Assembly (NCBI RefSeq): GCF_004795105.1
Contig: NZ_SSBL01000029.1
Location: 1-64,000 of the forward strand
Direction of reading: 5' to 3'
From: Streptomyces sp. A0642
GTDB lineage: Bacteria > Actinomycetota > Actinomycetes > Streptomycetales > Streptomycetaceae
Length of the DNA stretch: 64,000 nucleotides
Notes under the pieces: model-generated
What the model saw: the letters and a program-made list of their open reading frames with translations, nothing else
Told to the model about the DNA's origin: nothing
The model's database searches: none
Shown here: piece after piece, positions 34,616 through 42,803 of the stretch
Layout of the letters: each line of letters opens with the position of its first letter
Numbering within the stretch: the stretch's first letter is position 1
Translations under genes and position numbers: made by a program

Positions 34616-36112
34616 ATGACGACCGGGACCCGGGCCGACCTCGTCGCCGCCGAGGACGTGCTCCTGTTCGTCAACGCGGCGATCACCGCGACCGGACAGC
34701 GTGAGTTCCACTCGGGGGCTCACGGACAGCAGCTCTCGCTGGACTTCCTGCACGCCTACGTACGGGTCAACTACCGCCGGGTGTACGCCGCCTCGCTCGC
34801 GCTGGACATCAACGACCACAATGCCGCGCGCATCGTGCACGGTCTGCTGGAGCACGCCGCCGACGCCTCGGCCGAGGAGAAAGCCACCGAGGGCCGTCTG
34901 ATCGCGGCACGGCTGGCGAGGATGCCGCCGCAGCGGGTCTACCGGCTGTTCCGGGGGCTGCGCTCCGCGAAGGTCAACAACCGGCGCACCCGGGCGATCA
35001 TGCGGGACTGGCTGGCCGGGCGGCCGGATCCGGCGCATGACGCGGTGAAGTACCGCGCGGGGCTGAAGACCGCGGCCCGTCACGCCCATCTCCGGCTGAA
35101 CGACGGTGCCGCGGCGACGGGCGAGGCGCAGGGCGATCCGCGCGACACCGAGCTGGGCGCCTTCCTCTTCCGGCCGGGGCGGCTGCCGCGCTACCGGCAC
35201 CGGCTGCTCGACGCCTGGCGCCGCGCCCACTACGCGCAGGGCGCCGTCGACGAGCTGCCGTTCACCGTCGCCGAGGGCTTCGCCGCCCGGCACGGCATGG
35301 AGCGTGAGGCGTTCCTGGACCGGATGACGCCCCGGATGACACGGCTGGAGCGGCTGCGCACCCAGGGGCAGCGGGGCAGGGCCACCCCTTCGGAACTTCC
35401 GGCGGATGTGGATCTGACCGTCATGCCGCTGACCCGGCTCGCGCTCTACGTCCTGACGTTCGGCACGGAGCTGCGGGTGCGTCACCGTGCGCGGCTGACC
35501 GCGGCCCTGCGCGCGGCCGCCCGCCGGGCCGTGGGCCCGCACGAGGGGAGCTGGGGCCGGGTCGCGGCCGTGCTCGACGACAGCTACTCCTCCTCCGGTT
35601 CGGGCGAGAAGCGCCGTCGTCCGCTCGCGGTGGCGCTGGCCTGCCACTTCCTGCTGGAGGCGCTCGCCGCGCCCGGCGCGTACACGGCGCTGTGGACCAG
35701 CGGCGCGAGGGACCCGCTGCTGGTCAGGCCGTGGGGGCCGACTCCGCTCGGCATCCGCGTCCTGGACGCGCTGGAGCACGGTCCGGAGCGACTGGTCATC
35801 GTCTCCGACGGCTGGGACAACGCCCCTCCGGGGCTCGCCGGTGAGGTGCTGCGGGTGTGGCGGACGCGGCTCGATCCGGAGGGGCGCACGGCCGTGATCC
35901 ACCTGAACCCTGTATACGACGCGGACGGTTTCGACGTCCGGCGGCTGGCGCCGGGCGTGCCGACGGCAGGTATTCGGGACGCCGAGGACCTGGCCGCCCT
36001 GGTCGGGATCGCGCGGTTCTCCGAGGGGCGCACCGGCCTCGCGGAGCTGTACGCGTATCTGGACCGGCAGGTCGCCCGGTTCGTCGACGCCCCTCCGGGA
36101 GGACCGCGGTGA
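34616..36112 (+). CDS. vWA-domain protein of TROVE/Ro60-like architecture
   Basis: 498 residues. The first 300 are mostly helical and Arg/Ala/Leu-rich (RIVHGLLEHAADASAEEKATEGRL, RLRTQGQRGRA), consistent with a HEAT-like repeat domain. Residues about 312-475 form a von Willebrand A domain: a MIDAS D321-x-S323-x-S325 in VLDDSYSSSG, a Thr in PWGPTPLGIRVLDAL, and Asp398 in VIVSDGWDN. This plan, helical repeats plus C-terminal vWA, is that of Ro60/Rsr, which bind misfolded or Y RNA; homology to TROVE is inferred, not shown. It is coupled (GTGA overlap) to the ARPP-2-like gene. The ATG at 34616 has GGGGGA upstream. Confidence 0.65.
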   Translation: MTTGTRADLVAAEDVLLFVNAAITATGQREFHSGAHGQQLSLDFLHAYVRVNYRRVYAASLALDINDHNAARIVHGLLEHAADASAEEKATEGRLIAARLARMPPQRVYRLFRGLRSAKVNNRRTRAIMRDWLAGRPDPAHDAVKYRAGLKTAARHAHLRLNDGAAATGEAQGDPRDTELGAFLFRPGRLPRYRHRLLDAWRRAHYAQGAVDELPFTVAEGFAARHGMEREAFLDRMTPRMTRLERLRTQGQRGRATPSELPADVDLTVMPLTRLALYVLTFGTELRVRHRARLTAALRAAARRAVGPHEGSWGRVAAVLDDSYSSSGSGEKRRRPLAVALACHFLLEALAAPGAYTALWTSGARDPLLVRPWGPTPLGIRVLDALEHGPERLVIVSDGWDNAPPGLAGEVLRVWRTRLDPEGRTAVIHLNPVYDADGFDVRRLAPGVPTAGIRDAEDLAALVGIARFSEGRTGLAELYAYLDRQVARFVDAPPGGPR

Positions 36113-37242
36113 CCAGGCTCGAACTGTCGGGGCTGACCGCCCGCCCCTCGCAGGTGTGGGGCGGCATCCGGCTGGTGCCGCTGGTGCGCGAGAAGCCGGT
36201 CGAGGGGCTGCGTCTGCACCGGGAGGTGTACGAGGGGCACGGAAGGGCGGACACGGTGGAGGTGGGTCCGGGCACGCACTACACCTCGTACATCCCGCAC
36301 GGCTTCGTCGCGGACTGGACGGGGGGAGGGGCGAACACGGCGGCGTACGGCACGCAGTTCGGCGGCGGAGCGGGGAGCGCCCCGCCCCGGACGCTCACAC
36401 TGCCGCGCCACCGGCACCACCGCATGGCCAAGCGGCAGCCCGGGGACCGGCTGCGTTTCCTGCCGCTGCACCTCGCGATGGAGGGCTATCTCGCCCTGCA
36501 CTTCGGAGGCCCCTCGACCGCCTGGGAGGAGTGGTCGCGCCAGGCGCTGCGGGACGGGCTCTCGCCGCGGGCGGAGGACGCGTATCTGGGGTGGTCGGTG
36601 CGCGGGCTCGGCGACGCGCTGCGGGCGTTCGAGATCCACCCCGGCCAGTGCGGGGTCATGGTGTACGCGGCCGACGCGCTCGCCGCCGCCTTCGTGGTGC
36701 CGCACCCCGACGACTACCGCCTGCTGCACCCCTCGCTCGTCCAGGACCTGTACGGGGAGCTGGTCCACCAGTACGCGATGTACGGCGCTCCGGTGGCGGA
36801 CTTCACGGCGCGGATCCCGGACGGGACGCGGCTGCGGACGCTCGCGGATCTCCGGGCGGCCGCGCTGCGGCAGGGGCGGAAGTGGAGCGAGGCGCACGAC
36901 ACCCTCTTCGCGCGGGAGCTGCTGGAGACCTCGTACGGATTCGAGCGGGTGTACCGGATGGGCTCGTTCACGCTGTGGCGGTTCCTGCCGCCGTTCCTGC
37001 GCAACCGGGGCGGGCAGCACATCGGCGAGACGATCACCGATCACAAGGGGCGGGTCGCCTATCTGAAGACGTTCCGGCTGTCCGAGGCGCAGATCCGCCG
37101 CGGGCACCTGTTGCGGCGGCTCGCCGACGCGGACTGGCAGCTCTCGCGGGCGGCCACGTCGCTGGGCACCAGCCAGGACGAGCTGATGCGCCGGATCCGG
37201 GCCGCCGGCTTCGAGTCCCTGCTCCGGGACGGAAGCCGGTGA
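36109..37242 (+). CDS. ARPP-2-like protein with C-terminal Fis-type HTH
   Basis: 377 residues. The GTG at 36109 overlaps the stop of the vWA gene by 4 nt and has GGGAGG six bases upstream. It opens TARPSQVWGGIRLVPLVREKPVEG and contains THYTSYIPHGFVADW and RGLGDALRAFEIHPGQCGVMVYAAD, matching what I recall as the ARPP-2 domain (the ARG- and rhodanese-phosphatase-associated family); the label is from memory and should be verified. Residues about 340-373 (WQLSRAATSLGTSQDELMRRIRAAGF) form a Fis-like helix-turn-helix, suggesting nucleic-acid contact. The paired vWA protein would be a partner; the biochemical activity is unknown. Confidence 0.65.
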   Translation: MTRLELSGLTARPSQVWGGIRLVPLVREKPVEGLRLHREVYEGHGRADTVEVGPGTHYTSYIPHGFVADWTGGGANTAAYGTQFGGGAGSAPPRTLTLPRHRHHRMAKRQPGDRLRFLPLHLAMEGYLALHFGGPSTAWEEWSRQALRDGLSPRAEDAYLGWSVRGLGDALRAFEIHPGQCGVMVYAADALAAAFVVPHPDDYRLLHPSLVQDLYGELVHQYAMYGAPVADFTARIPDGTRLRTLADLRAAALRQGRKWSEAHDTLFARELLETSYGFERVYRMGSFTLWRFLPPFLRNRGGQHIGETITDHKGRVAYLKTFRLSEAQIRRGHLLRRLADADWQLSRAATSLGTSQDELMRRIRAAGFESLLRDGSR

Positions 37243-37325
37243 CCGGAGCCGGTGGCCACGGCCGGTGACCCGGGCCCCGGCGGGCCACGACCCCATGCCC
37301 GGGCCGTCTCACGCGGGAAACGTCG

Positions 37326-37363
37326 GTAACACGGGGTTCACACGAGGGCAACGGTCGGGAAAT
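37326..37363 (+). promoter_or_regulatory. GlnR box upstream of glnII
   Basis: GTAAC-n6-TTCAC-n6-GCAAC-n6-GAAAT has the exact 6-nt spacing of the GlnR a/b-site consensus, although the second half-site is degenerate (TTCAC for GAAAC). It lies about 57-94 bp before the glnII start. GlnR control of glnII is established in Streptomyces coelicolor. Confidence 0.8.
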
Positions 37364-37419
37364 CGCGTCTTGCGAAGCTGCGCTGCATAGACCGCAGCAC
37401 CCGCAAAGGATGGGCTTCC

Positions 37420-38454
37420 GTGACGTTCAAGGCTGAGTACATCTGGATCGACGGCACCGAGCCGACCGCCAAGCTCCGTTCCAAGACCAAGATCATGGCC
37501 GGTGCCCCGTCGTCCGACGTGGCCGAGCTGCCCATCTGGGGCTTCGACGGTTCGAGCACCAACCAGGCCGAGGGCCACGCCTCCGACCGGGTGCTGAAGC
37601 CGGTCTTCACCTGCCCGGACCCGATCCGCGGCGGTGACGACGTCCTGGTCCTGTGCGAGGTCTTCAACATCGACATGACCCCGCACGAGACCAACACGCG
37701 GGCCGCGCTGCGCCCGGTCGCCGAGCAGTTCGGCGCCCAGGAGCCCATCTTCGGCATCGAGCAGGAGTACACCTTCTTCGACGGCCACCGGCCGCTCGGC
37801 TTCCCCGAGGGCGGCTTCCCGGCCGCGCAGGGCGGCTACTACTGCGGCGTCGGCGCGGACGAGATCTTCGGCCGCGACATCGTGGAGAAGCACCTCGACA
37901 ACTGTCTGAAGGCGGGCCTGGCCATCTCGGGCATCAACGCCGAGGTCATGCCCGGGCAGTGGGAGTTCCAGGTCGGCCCGGTCTCCCCGCTGGAGGTCTC
38001 CGACCAGCTGTGGATCGCCCGCTGGCTGCTCTACCGCACCGCCGAGGACTTCAACGTCTCCGCGACCCTCGACCCGAAGCCGGTCAAGGGCGACTGGAAC
38101 GGCGCGGGCGCGCACACCAACTTCTCCACCAAGGCGATGCGCGAGGGCTACGACGCGATCATCACCGCGTGCGAGTCGCTGGGCGAGGGCTCGAAGCCCA
38201 TGGACCACGTCAAGAACTACGGCGCCGGCATCGACGACCGCCTGACGGGCCTGCACGAGACCGCCCCGTGGAACGAGTACAGCTACGGCGTCTCCGACCG
38301 CGGCGCCTCGGTCCGCATCCCGTGGCAGGTCGAGCAGGACCAGAAGGGCTACATCGAGGACCGCCGGCCGAACGCCAACGTCGACCCGTACCTCGTCACC
38401 CGGCTGATCGTCGACACCTGCTGCACCGCGCTGGAGAAGGCCGGCCAGATCTGA
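37420..38454 (+). CDS. glnII: Glutamine synthetase type II (GSII)
   Basis: A eukaryote-like octameric/decameric glutamine synthetase, not regulated by adenylylation. 344 residues, the short GSII length, with AEYIWIDGTEPTAKLRSKTK, WGFDGSSTNQAEG, FGIEQEYTFFDGHRPLGFPEGG, PGQWEFQVGP and GDWNGAGAHTNFSTKAMR. The GTG at 37420 follows AAAGGA. A GlnR box precedes it and a hairpin ends it. Its co-location with glnA is the normal Streptomyces arrangement. Confidence 0.97.
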   Translation: MTFKAEYIWIDGTEPTAKLRSKTKIMAGAPSSDVAELPIWGFDGSSTNQAEGHASDRVLKPVFTCPDPIRGGDDVLVLCEVFNIDMTPHETNTRAALRPVAEQFGAQEPIFGIEQEYTFFDGHRPLGFPEGGFPAAQGGYYCGVGADEIFGRDIVEKHLDNCLKAGLAISGINAEVMPGQWEFQVGPVSPLEVSDQLWIARWLLYRTAEDFNVSATLDPKPVKGDWNGAGAHTNFSTKAMREGYDAIITACESLGEGSKPMDHVKNYGAGIDDRLTGLHETAPWNEYSYGVSDRGASVRIPWQVEQDQKGYIEDRRPNANVDPYLVTRLIVDTCCTALEKAGQI

Positions 38455-38479
38455 TCCCGCCCCACCGCACGTACGAACA

Positions 38480-38508
38480 GGCGCCCGCCGGCAGGTCCGG
38501 TGGGCGCC
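38480..38508 (+). terminator. glnII terminator
   Basis: A 12-bp stem (38480-38491 with 38497-38508, one G-T pair) with a 5-nt loop, followed by CTTT, 25 nt after the glnII stop. Confidence 0.75.
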
Positions 38509-38557
38509 CTTTCGCGTGCCCGGGACGCTGTCAGAGGGGTGTGCCAGGCTTGCGCGC

Positions 38558-39469
38558 ATGCTCGACATCAAGATCGTGACCCAGAACCAGCAGACGCACA
38601 CCCGCGTGTCGGACCAGGAGTTCGGCGCCCTGGTGCGCCGGATCGGCATGACGGGGGACCGATTCCTGGTCGTGCAACGGATACCGGACATCCCGGGCAC
38701 CTTCATCCAGGTGTGGCACGAGGCCGACGGGGCGTACGACGTGGAGCACCGCGCCGGCGGAGCCGCCACCCATGTCCGCGCTCTCGTCGGGACCCCCGAG
38801 GAGGTCGCCGCGCTGATGGTCCGCTGGGCCCGCCAGGAGCCCCGGTGGGACGCGGGCATCAGCTGGGAGAGCCTGGGCCTGCCGGAGCCGGAGCCCGTTC
38901 CGGAGCCGGCGCCGGAAATCCGCGAGCAGGTGGAGGAGCGGGTACGGGAGTTGCTCCGCGGTGGATACGGCGGCGTGGCGGAGCTCGCCGAGTCGGCCGA
39001 GGACTACCTGGTGAAGGACGGCGTGCATCCGGTCACCCTGGCGCAGGCGCGGCAGTTGGTGGAGCGGTTGTGGCTGGAACGTGTCGAGGAGCAGCGGCTG
39101 TGGACGGACGTGACCGGTGCGGACCGGGTGGAGCGCGCGTTCGCCGTCCTGGACGGGCGTGGAATCACGGCCCGGGAGCATTTCTCGTGCTGCCGCTCGT
39201 GCGGGCTCGCTGAGATCCATGCCGACGGGCGGGACGACGCGCGGGGCTTCGTCTTCTTCCACATGCAGGGTACGGAGAGTGCTGCGGCCGGGCACGGACT
39301 GACGCTGTACTACGGCGGGTTCGACGAGTCCGCTGAGACGACGGCGGCGGTGGGGCGGGAGGTCGCGGCCGTGCTGGGGGAAGCCGGGCTGACGGTGGAG
39401 TGGGACGGTTCACCGGACCGGGCGATCGAGCTGACGGGTCTGGACTGGCGCAAAAGGCTGGTGGGCTGA
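38558..39469 (+). CDS. DUF6891-type hypothetical protein
   Basis: 303 residues. The N-terminal part (about 1-100) is a compact alpha/beta unit (MLDIKIVTQNQQTHTRVSD, RFLVVQRIPDIPGTFIQVWHE), then a Pro/Glu spacer (EPEPVPEPAPE). The C-terminal domain contains FSCCRSCGLAEIHADGRDDARGFVFFHMQGTESAA and LTLYYGGFDES, the DUF6891 pattern with three clustered Cys that may bind metal. Function unknown. The ATG at 38558 follows the glnII terminator by 49 nt and has no strong ribosome site. Confidence 0.75.
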   Translation: MLDIKIVTQNQQTHTRVSDQEFGALVRRIGMTGDRFLVVQRIPDIPGTFIQVWHEADGAYDVEHRAGGAATHVRALVGTPEEVAALMVRWARQEPRWDAGISWESLGLPEPEPVPEPAPEIREQVEERVRELLRGGYGGVAELAESAEDYLVKDGVHPVTLAQARQLVERLWLERVEEQRLWTDVTGADRVERAFAVLDGRGITAREHFSCCRSCGLAEIHADGRDDARGFVFFHMQGTESAAAGHGLTLYYGGFDESAETTAAVGREVAAVLGEAGLTVEWDGSPDRAIELTGLDWRKRLVG

Positions 39470-39557
39470 CGGCGAGGTGCCCGTCCTCGGCAAAGGGACC
39501 GTATCGACGGGTGAGAGGGGCCTGCTGCCGCGCGCCGTTCTCTGGTTCAATGGGGGC

Positions 39558-39677
39558 ATGGCCAGCATCCAGCACACCTCGACAGGTCGCAGCGACCTCG
39601 AGCCGTTCTGGCCTTCCCGTCAGCATCACGACTTCGACCGGGTGTGTTGCCGCGCGACGAACGCGCAGGCCCTCTAA
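39558..39677 (+). CDS. 39-residue leader-peptide candidate with tandem Cys codons
   Basis: MASIQHTSTGRSDLEPFWPS opens a 39-residue ORF whose end reads DFDRVCCRATNAQAL. The tandem Cys codons are 39645-39650. The HHDFDRVCCR stretch resembles the RxHVDLxRVxxxLC leader peptides found in actinobacteria before sulfur genes. GACCGGGTG (39636-39644) can pair with a segment at 39685-39694 just past the stop, and a small hairpin (39652-39666) lies inside. This suggests ribosome-mediated attenuation of the winged-helix gene at 39761. GGGG before the ATG is the only ribosome-site signal. Confidence 0.55.
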   Translation: MASIQHTSTGRSDLEPFWPSRQHHDFDRVCCRATNAQAL

Positions 39678-39760
39678 CACCGCTCACCCCGGTCTTCGGT
39701 CCGCGCGCACGAAGCAAGTCCGTCCACAGACGACTCCCTCGCGCGAAAGAGCTGACCCTC

Positions 39761-40375
39761 ATGGCGAACGCCCGTACCTTCTCCGCCGCAGCCGCTGCCA
39801 CCGCAGTGCCGACGGCGACCGCTGCGACCGCTTCCGCCCGTCCCCCTTCCCCCAACCGTCACCGGCTGCGAGCCGTGGCCCCGGACGAGGTCGTCCAGCC
39901 GGCCGACGTCTCCGCGTTCCTGACTCCGGGCGCCACCTGGCTGCCCGCCCCCCAGCACACCCTGCCGGCCCTGCCGGGCCGGCCGCCGATGGTCGGCTAC
40001 CTGGTGCTCGTCCCCGCGGACCAGCAGCCCGCCATCGCGGCCGCGGCCGCCCAGTACGTGGTGCCCGAGGTGCTGGAGGACGCGGGGCCGGTTCCCGGCC
40101 CGGTGCGGATCGACTCCGTCCGGCGCACGGCCGCCGTGAACGGGAACACGCTCGACCTTACCTACCTGGAGTTCGAGCTCCTCGCCCATCTGGTGGCGCA
40201 CCCCCACCGGGTCCACACCCGCGACCAGTTGGTGACCACGGTCTGGGGCTACGGGCACGTGGGCGACGGCCGCACCGTCGACGTCCACGTCGCCCGGCTG
40301 CGCCGCAAGCTGGGGGCCGAGCACCGCCGCTCGATCCAGACGGTGCGGCGCGTCGGCTACAAGTACGCGCCCTGA
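39761..40375 (+). CDS. Orphan winged-helix (OmpR/PhoB-type DNA-binding) regulator
   Basis: 204 residues. Residues about 1-35 are Ala/Thr-rich and disordered; about 36-100 form an uncharacterised segment with LVLVPADQQPAIAAAAAQYV. The C-terminal 100 residues are an OmpR-type winged helix: LDLTYLEFELLAHLVAHPHRVHTRDQLVTTVWG, DGRTVDVHVARLRRKLG and IQTVRRVGYKYAP. There is no receiver domain, so it is not a classical response regulator. Targets are unknown. The preceding Cys-Cys leader ORF suggests translational or transcriptional attenuation. Confidence 0.82.
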   Translation: MANARTFSAAAAATAVPTATAATASARPPSPNRHRLRAVAPDEVVQPADVSAFLTPGATWLPAPQHTLPALPGRPPMVGYLVLVPADQQPAIAAAAAQYVVPEVLEDAGPVPGPVRIDSVRRTAAVNGNTLDLTYLEFELLAHLVAHPHRVHTRDQLVTTVWGYGHVGDGRTVDVHVARLRRKLGAEHRRSIQTVRRVGYKYAP

Positions 40376-40387
40376 CCCCGCACGAGG

Positions 40388-40425
40388 CGGGCCCCGGCCG
40401 AAGTACGTCACCGCGCCGGGGCCCG
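40388..40425. terminator. Bidirectional terminator between winged-helix and MMPL genes
   Basis: 40388-40398 pairs perfectly with 40415-40425 (11 bp, G/C only) around a 16-nt loop, midway between the stops of the convergent genes at 40375 and 40442. Confidence 0.75.
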
Positions 40426-40441
40426 TCCCGTTCGCACCGGG

Positions 40442-42565
40442 TCAGCCGTGCATCACCGGGGCCGCCACGGCAGCGGGCTCCGGCTCGCCGTGGTCCGCTT
40501 CCGGCAGGCGGGAGAGCCCGCGCGGGGTGCGCCAGTTCCGCTCGCCCAGCAGCGCCATGACGGAGGGCAGCAGCACCATCCGTACGATCGTGGCGTCCAG
40601 CAGCACCGCGACGGCCAGGCCGACGCCCATCTGCTGCATGTCCTGCATGGACAGCGTCCCGAAGACCGAGAACACCGCGACCATGATCACGGCGGCGCCC
40701 GTCACCGCGCCGGCCGTGCGCCGGATGCCCTCGTCGATCGCGGCGCGGGTGGAGAGACCCCGGCCGTGTGCCTCGCGGATCCGGGAGACCACGAAGACGT
40801 GGTAGTCCATCGAGAGCCCGAACAGGACGACGAGGACGAACAGCGGCATCCACGACTCGATCGCGCCGACCCCCTCGGAACCGATCAGCGAGGCGCCCCA
40901 GCCGTGCTGGAACACGGCGGTCATCACCCCGTAGGCGGCCGCCACGGAGAGCAGGTTGAGCACGATCGACGTCACGGCGATGACGTAACTGCGGAAGCAG
41001 AACAGCATGAGCAGGAAGGTCACCGCGGTGATGAAGAGGAAGACGGGCACGATGCCGCGCTTCAGCTGGTCGTTGAAGTCCACGGACCCGGCCACCTCCC
41101 CGGTGACGTAGGTCCGGGCGCCGGTGCCGTCGAACGCGGCCGGCAGCCGGTCCTCCCTCAGGCCGGCCAGGGCGGCCTTGCCGCCGGGCAGCGGTACCTC
41201 GAACTCCGCGATGTCGCGCTCCCGGTGGACGGTCACCCCGTCGAAGCCGGCGAGTGCCTTGCGCACGGCGGGCGCGTCGATGTCGTCCGCCTCGACGACG
41301 ACCTGGGCGGGGGCGGGGCCGCCGGGGAAGGTCTCGCTGATGTGCCGGTAGGCGACGGACAGCGCGGAGTCCGAGCCGAACTGCTTCTCCAGGCCGAGGG
41401 ATTCGGTCTTCATGTGGAGGGCCGGCGCGGCGAGCACCAGCAGGACGACGACCGAGGCGGCGGCGAAGAACGCCGGCTTGGCCAGGACGGGCCGCAGCAG
41501 CCTTCCGGCGACCCTGCCGCTCTCCTTCTTGCCGCGCCTGTCGCGCCGGTTCAGCAGCGGTACGCGCCCGGCGTCGATCCGGTCGCCCAGCCAGGAGAGC
41601 AGCGCGGGCAGCACCGTCACGGAGCCCATCATGGCGACGAAGACGACGATGATCGTGGCGAGGGCGAAGCCCTTGAACAGCAGCAGCCCGGACAGGAACA
41701 TGCCGGCCATCGCGACCATGACGGTCAGCCCGGACACCAGCACGGACCGGCCGCTGGTCGCCGCGGCGATCCGCAGCGCCGTCTCCGCGTCGCGCCCGGC
41801 GGCCCGCTCGTCGCGTTCGCGGCGCAGATAGAACAGGCAGTAGTCGACGCCGACGGCGAAGCCCATCAGGAACATCACGGAGTACGTGGTCTGGAAGAGG
41901 TGCAGCTGATGGCTGGCGAGCGAGAGCAGTCCGAACGCGGCCATGCACGCGGTCAGCGCGAGTCCTACCGGCAGCAGGGCCGCCACGACGGCCCCGAAGG
42001 CGACCAGCAGGATGCCGAGCGCCAGGGGCACGGCGGTGAACTCGGCCCTCTTGAAGTCCTCGGAGAGCAGGTCGCCGAGCCACTTGCCGGCGCTGGCCTC
42101 GCCGAACTGGTGGACCGTGACGTCCGCCCGGTCCTCACGGACCCCCGCCACGGCGTCCAGGACGGGCTGCACCCGGTCGGCGGAGGTGGCCGGGTCGCCC
42201 TTCATCTCGAAGGTGATCAGTGCCTCCTTGCCGTCCTCGGACGGGACCGGGGCCGCGAGGCCCGTGACCTCGCCGGTTCGTCCGAGGGCCGCGGAGAGCT
42301 CCTTGGCCGCCGTCCGCCAGCCGTCGGGCTCCGTCGAGGACACCATGACGAGCTCGCCCGCCCGGTGGCTGAGGCCGGCGTCGGAAAGGATCTTCTCGGC
42401 GCGGGCCGAGTCACCGGCGCCGTTCTCCGCGTTCGTCATCTCGACCATGCCCGACGCGCCGCCGATGCCCGCGGCAAGAACGACGAAGAGCAGCCAGCCG
42501 AGAATGGCCGTCTTGCGATGGTGTGCACTCCACACACCGATACGTGCCGCGAGATTACGCCTCAT
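40442..42565 (-). CDS. MMPL-family RND transporter
   Basis: 707 residues from the ATG at 42565; a GTG extension to 42604 is possible. It shows the MMPL plan: a first helix (TAILGWLLFVVLAAGIGGASG), a large extracytoplasmic loop, then six-helix blocks twice. Signature stretches are TYSVMFLMGFAVGVDYCLFYLRRERDERAAG and VLFGLSMDYHVFVVSRIREAHGRG, with the conserved Asp-Tyr pairs of the proton path. Streptomyces MMPL proteins export lipids or antibiotics or act in drug resistance. It is divergent from a two-component system that may regulate it. Confidence 0.9.
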   Translation of the reverse strand: MRRNLAARIGVWSAHHRKTAILGWLLFVVLAAGIGGASGMVEMTNAENGAGDSARAEKILSDAGLSHRAGELVMVSSTEPDGWRTAAKELSAALGRTGEVTGLAAPVPSEDGKEALITFEMKGDPATSADRVQPVLDAVAGVREDRADVTVHQFGEASAGKWLGDLLSEDFKRAEFTAVPLALGILLVAFGAVVAALLPVGLALTACMAAFGLLSLASHQLHLFQTTYSVMFLMGFAVGVDYCLFYLRRERDERAAGRDAETALRIAAATSGRSVLVSGLTVMVAMAGMFLSGLLLFKGFALATIIVVFVAMMGSVTVLPALLSWLGDRIDAGRVPLLNRRDRRGKKESGRVAGRLLRPVLAKPAFFAAASVVVLLVLAAPALHMKTESLGLEKQFGSDSALSVAYRHISETFPGGPAPAQVVVEADDIDAPAVRKALAGFDGVTVHRERDIAEFEVPLPGGKAALAGLREDRLPAAFDGTGARTYVTGEVAGSVDFNDQLKRGIVPVFLFITAVTFLLMLFCFRSYVIAVTSIVLNLLSVAAAYGVMTAVFQHGWGASLIGSEGVGAIESWMPLFVLVVLFGLSMDYHVFVVSRIREAHGRGLSTRAAIDEGIRRTAGAVTGAAVIMVAVFSVFGTLSMQDMQQMGVGLAVAVLLDATIVRMVLLPSVMALLGERNWRTPRGLSRLPEADHGEPEPAAVAAPVMHG

Positions 42566-42803
42566 GGCGTGGTCGCCCCCTGGGGTAGACGTCGGACCTG
42601 ACACCGCTGAATCTAGGAATTCCGCGCCCGCCTCCCCAGCCGCCGGACCCCCCTCTCCCCGCGACGTAGGGCGAGGTCACGGGGTGGTGGTAGGTACACC
42701 CCCGGCGGGTGGCGGAACGGCTGACGCCGCCGCTGCCGGAAGGGCCAGACTGGGGCGGAAACGGGGACTGCCACGAGTGCCCGGCAAGGGAAGAGGGACC
42801 GTC

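Noticed and set aside
37243..37320. GC-rich inverted sequences after the ARPP-2-like gene, considered as a noncoding RNA
   Set aside because: Only a short GTGGCC/GGCCAC stem is present, more like a weak terminator before the glnII promoter than a structured RNA.
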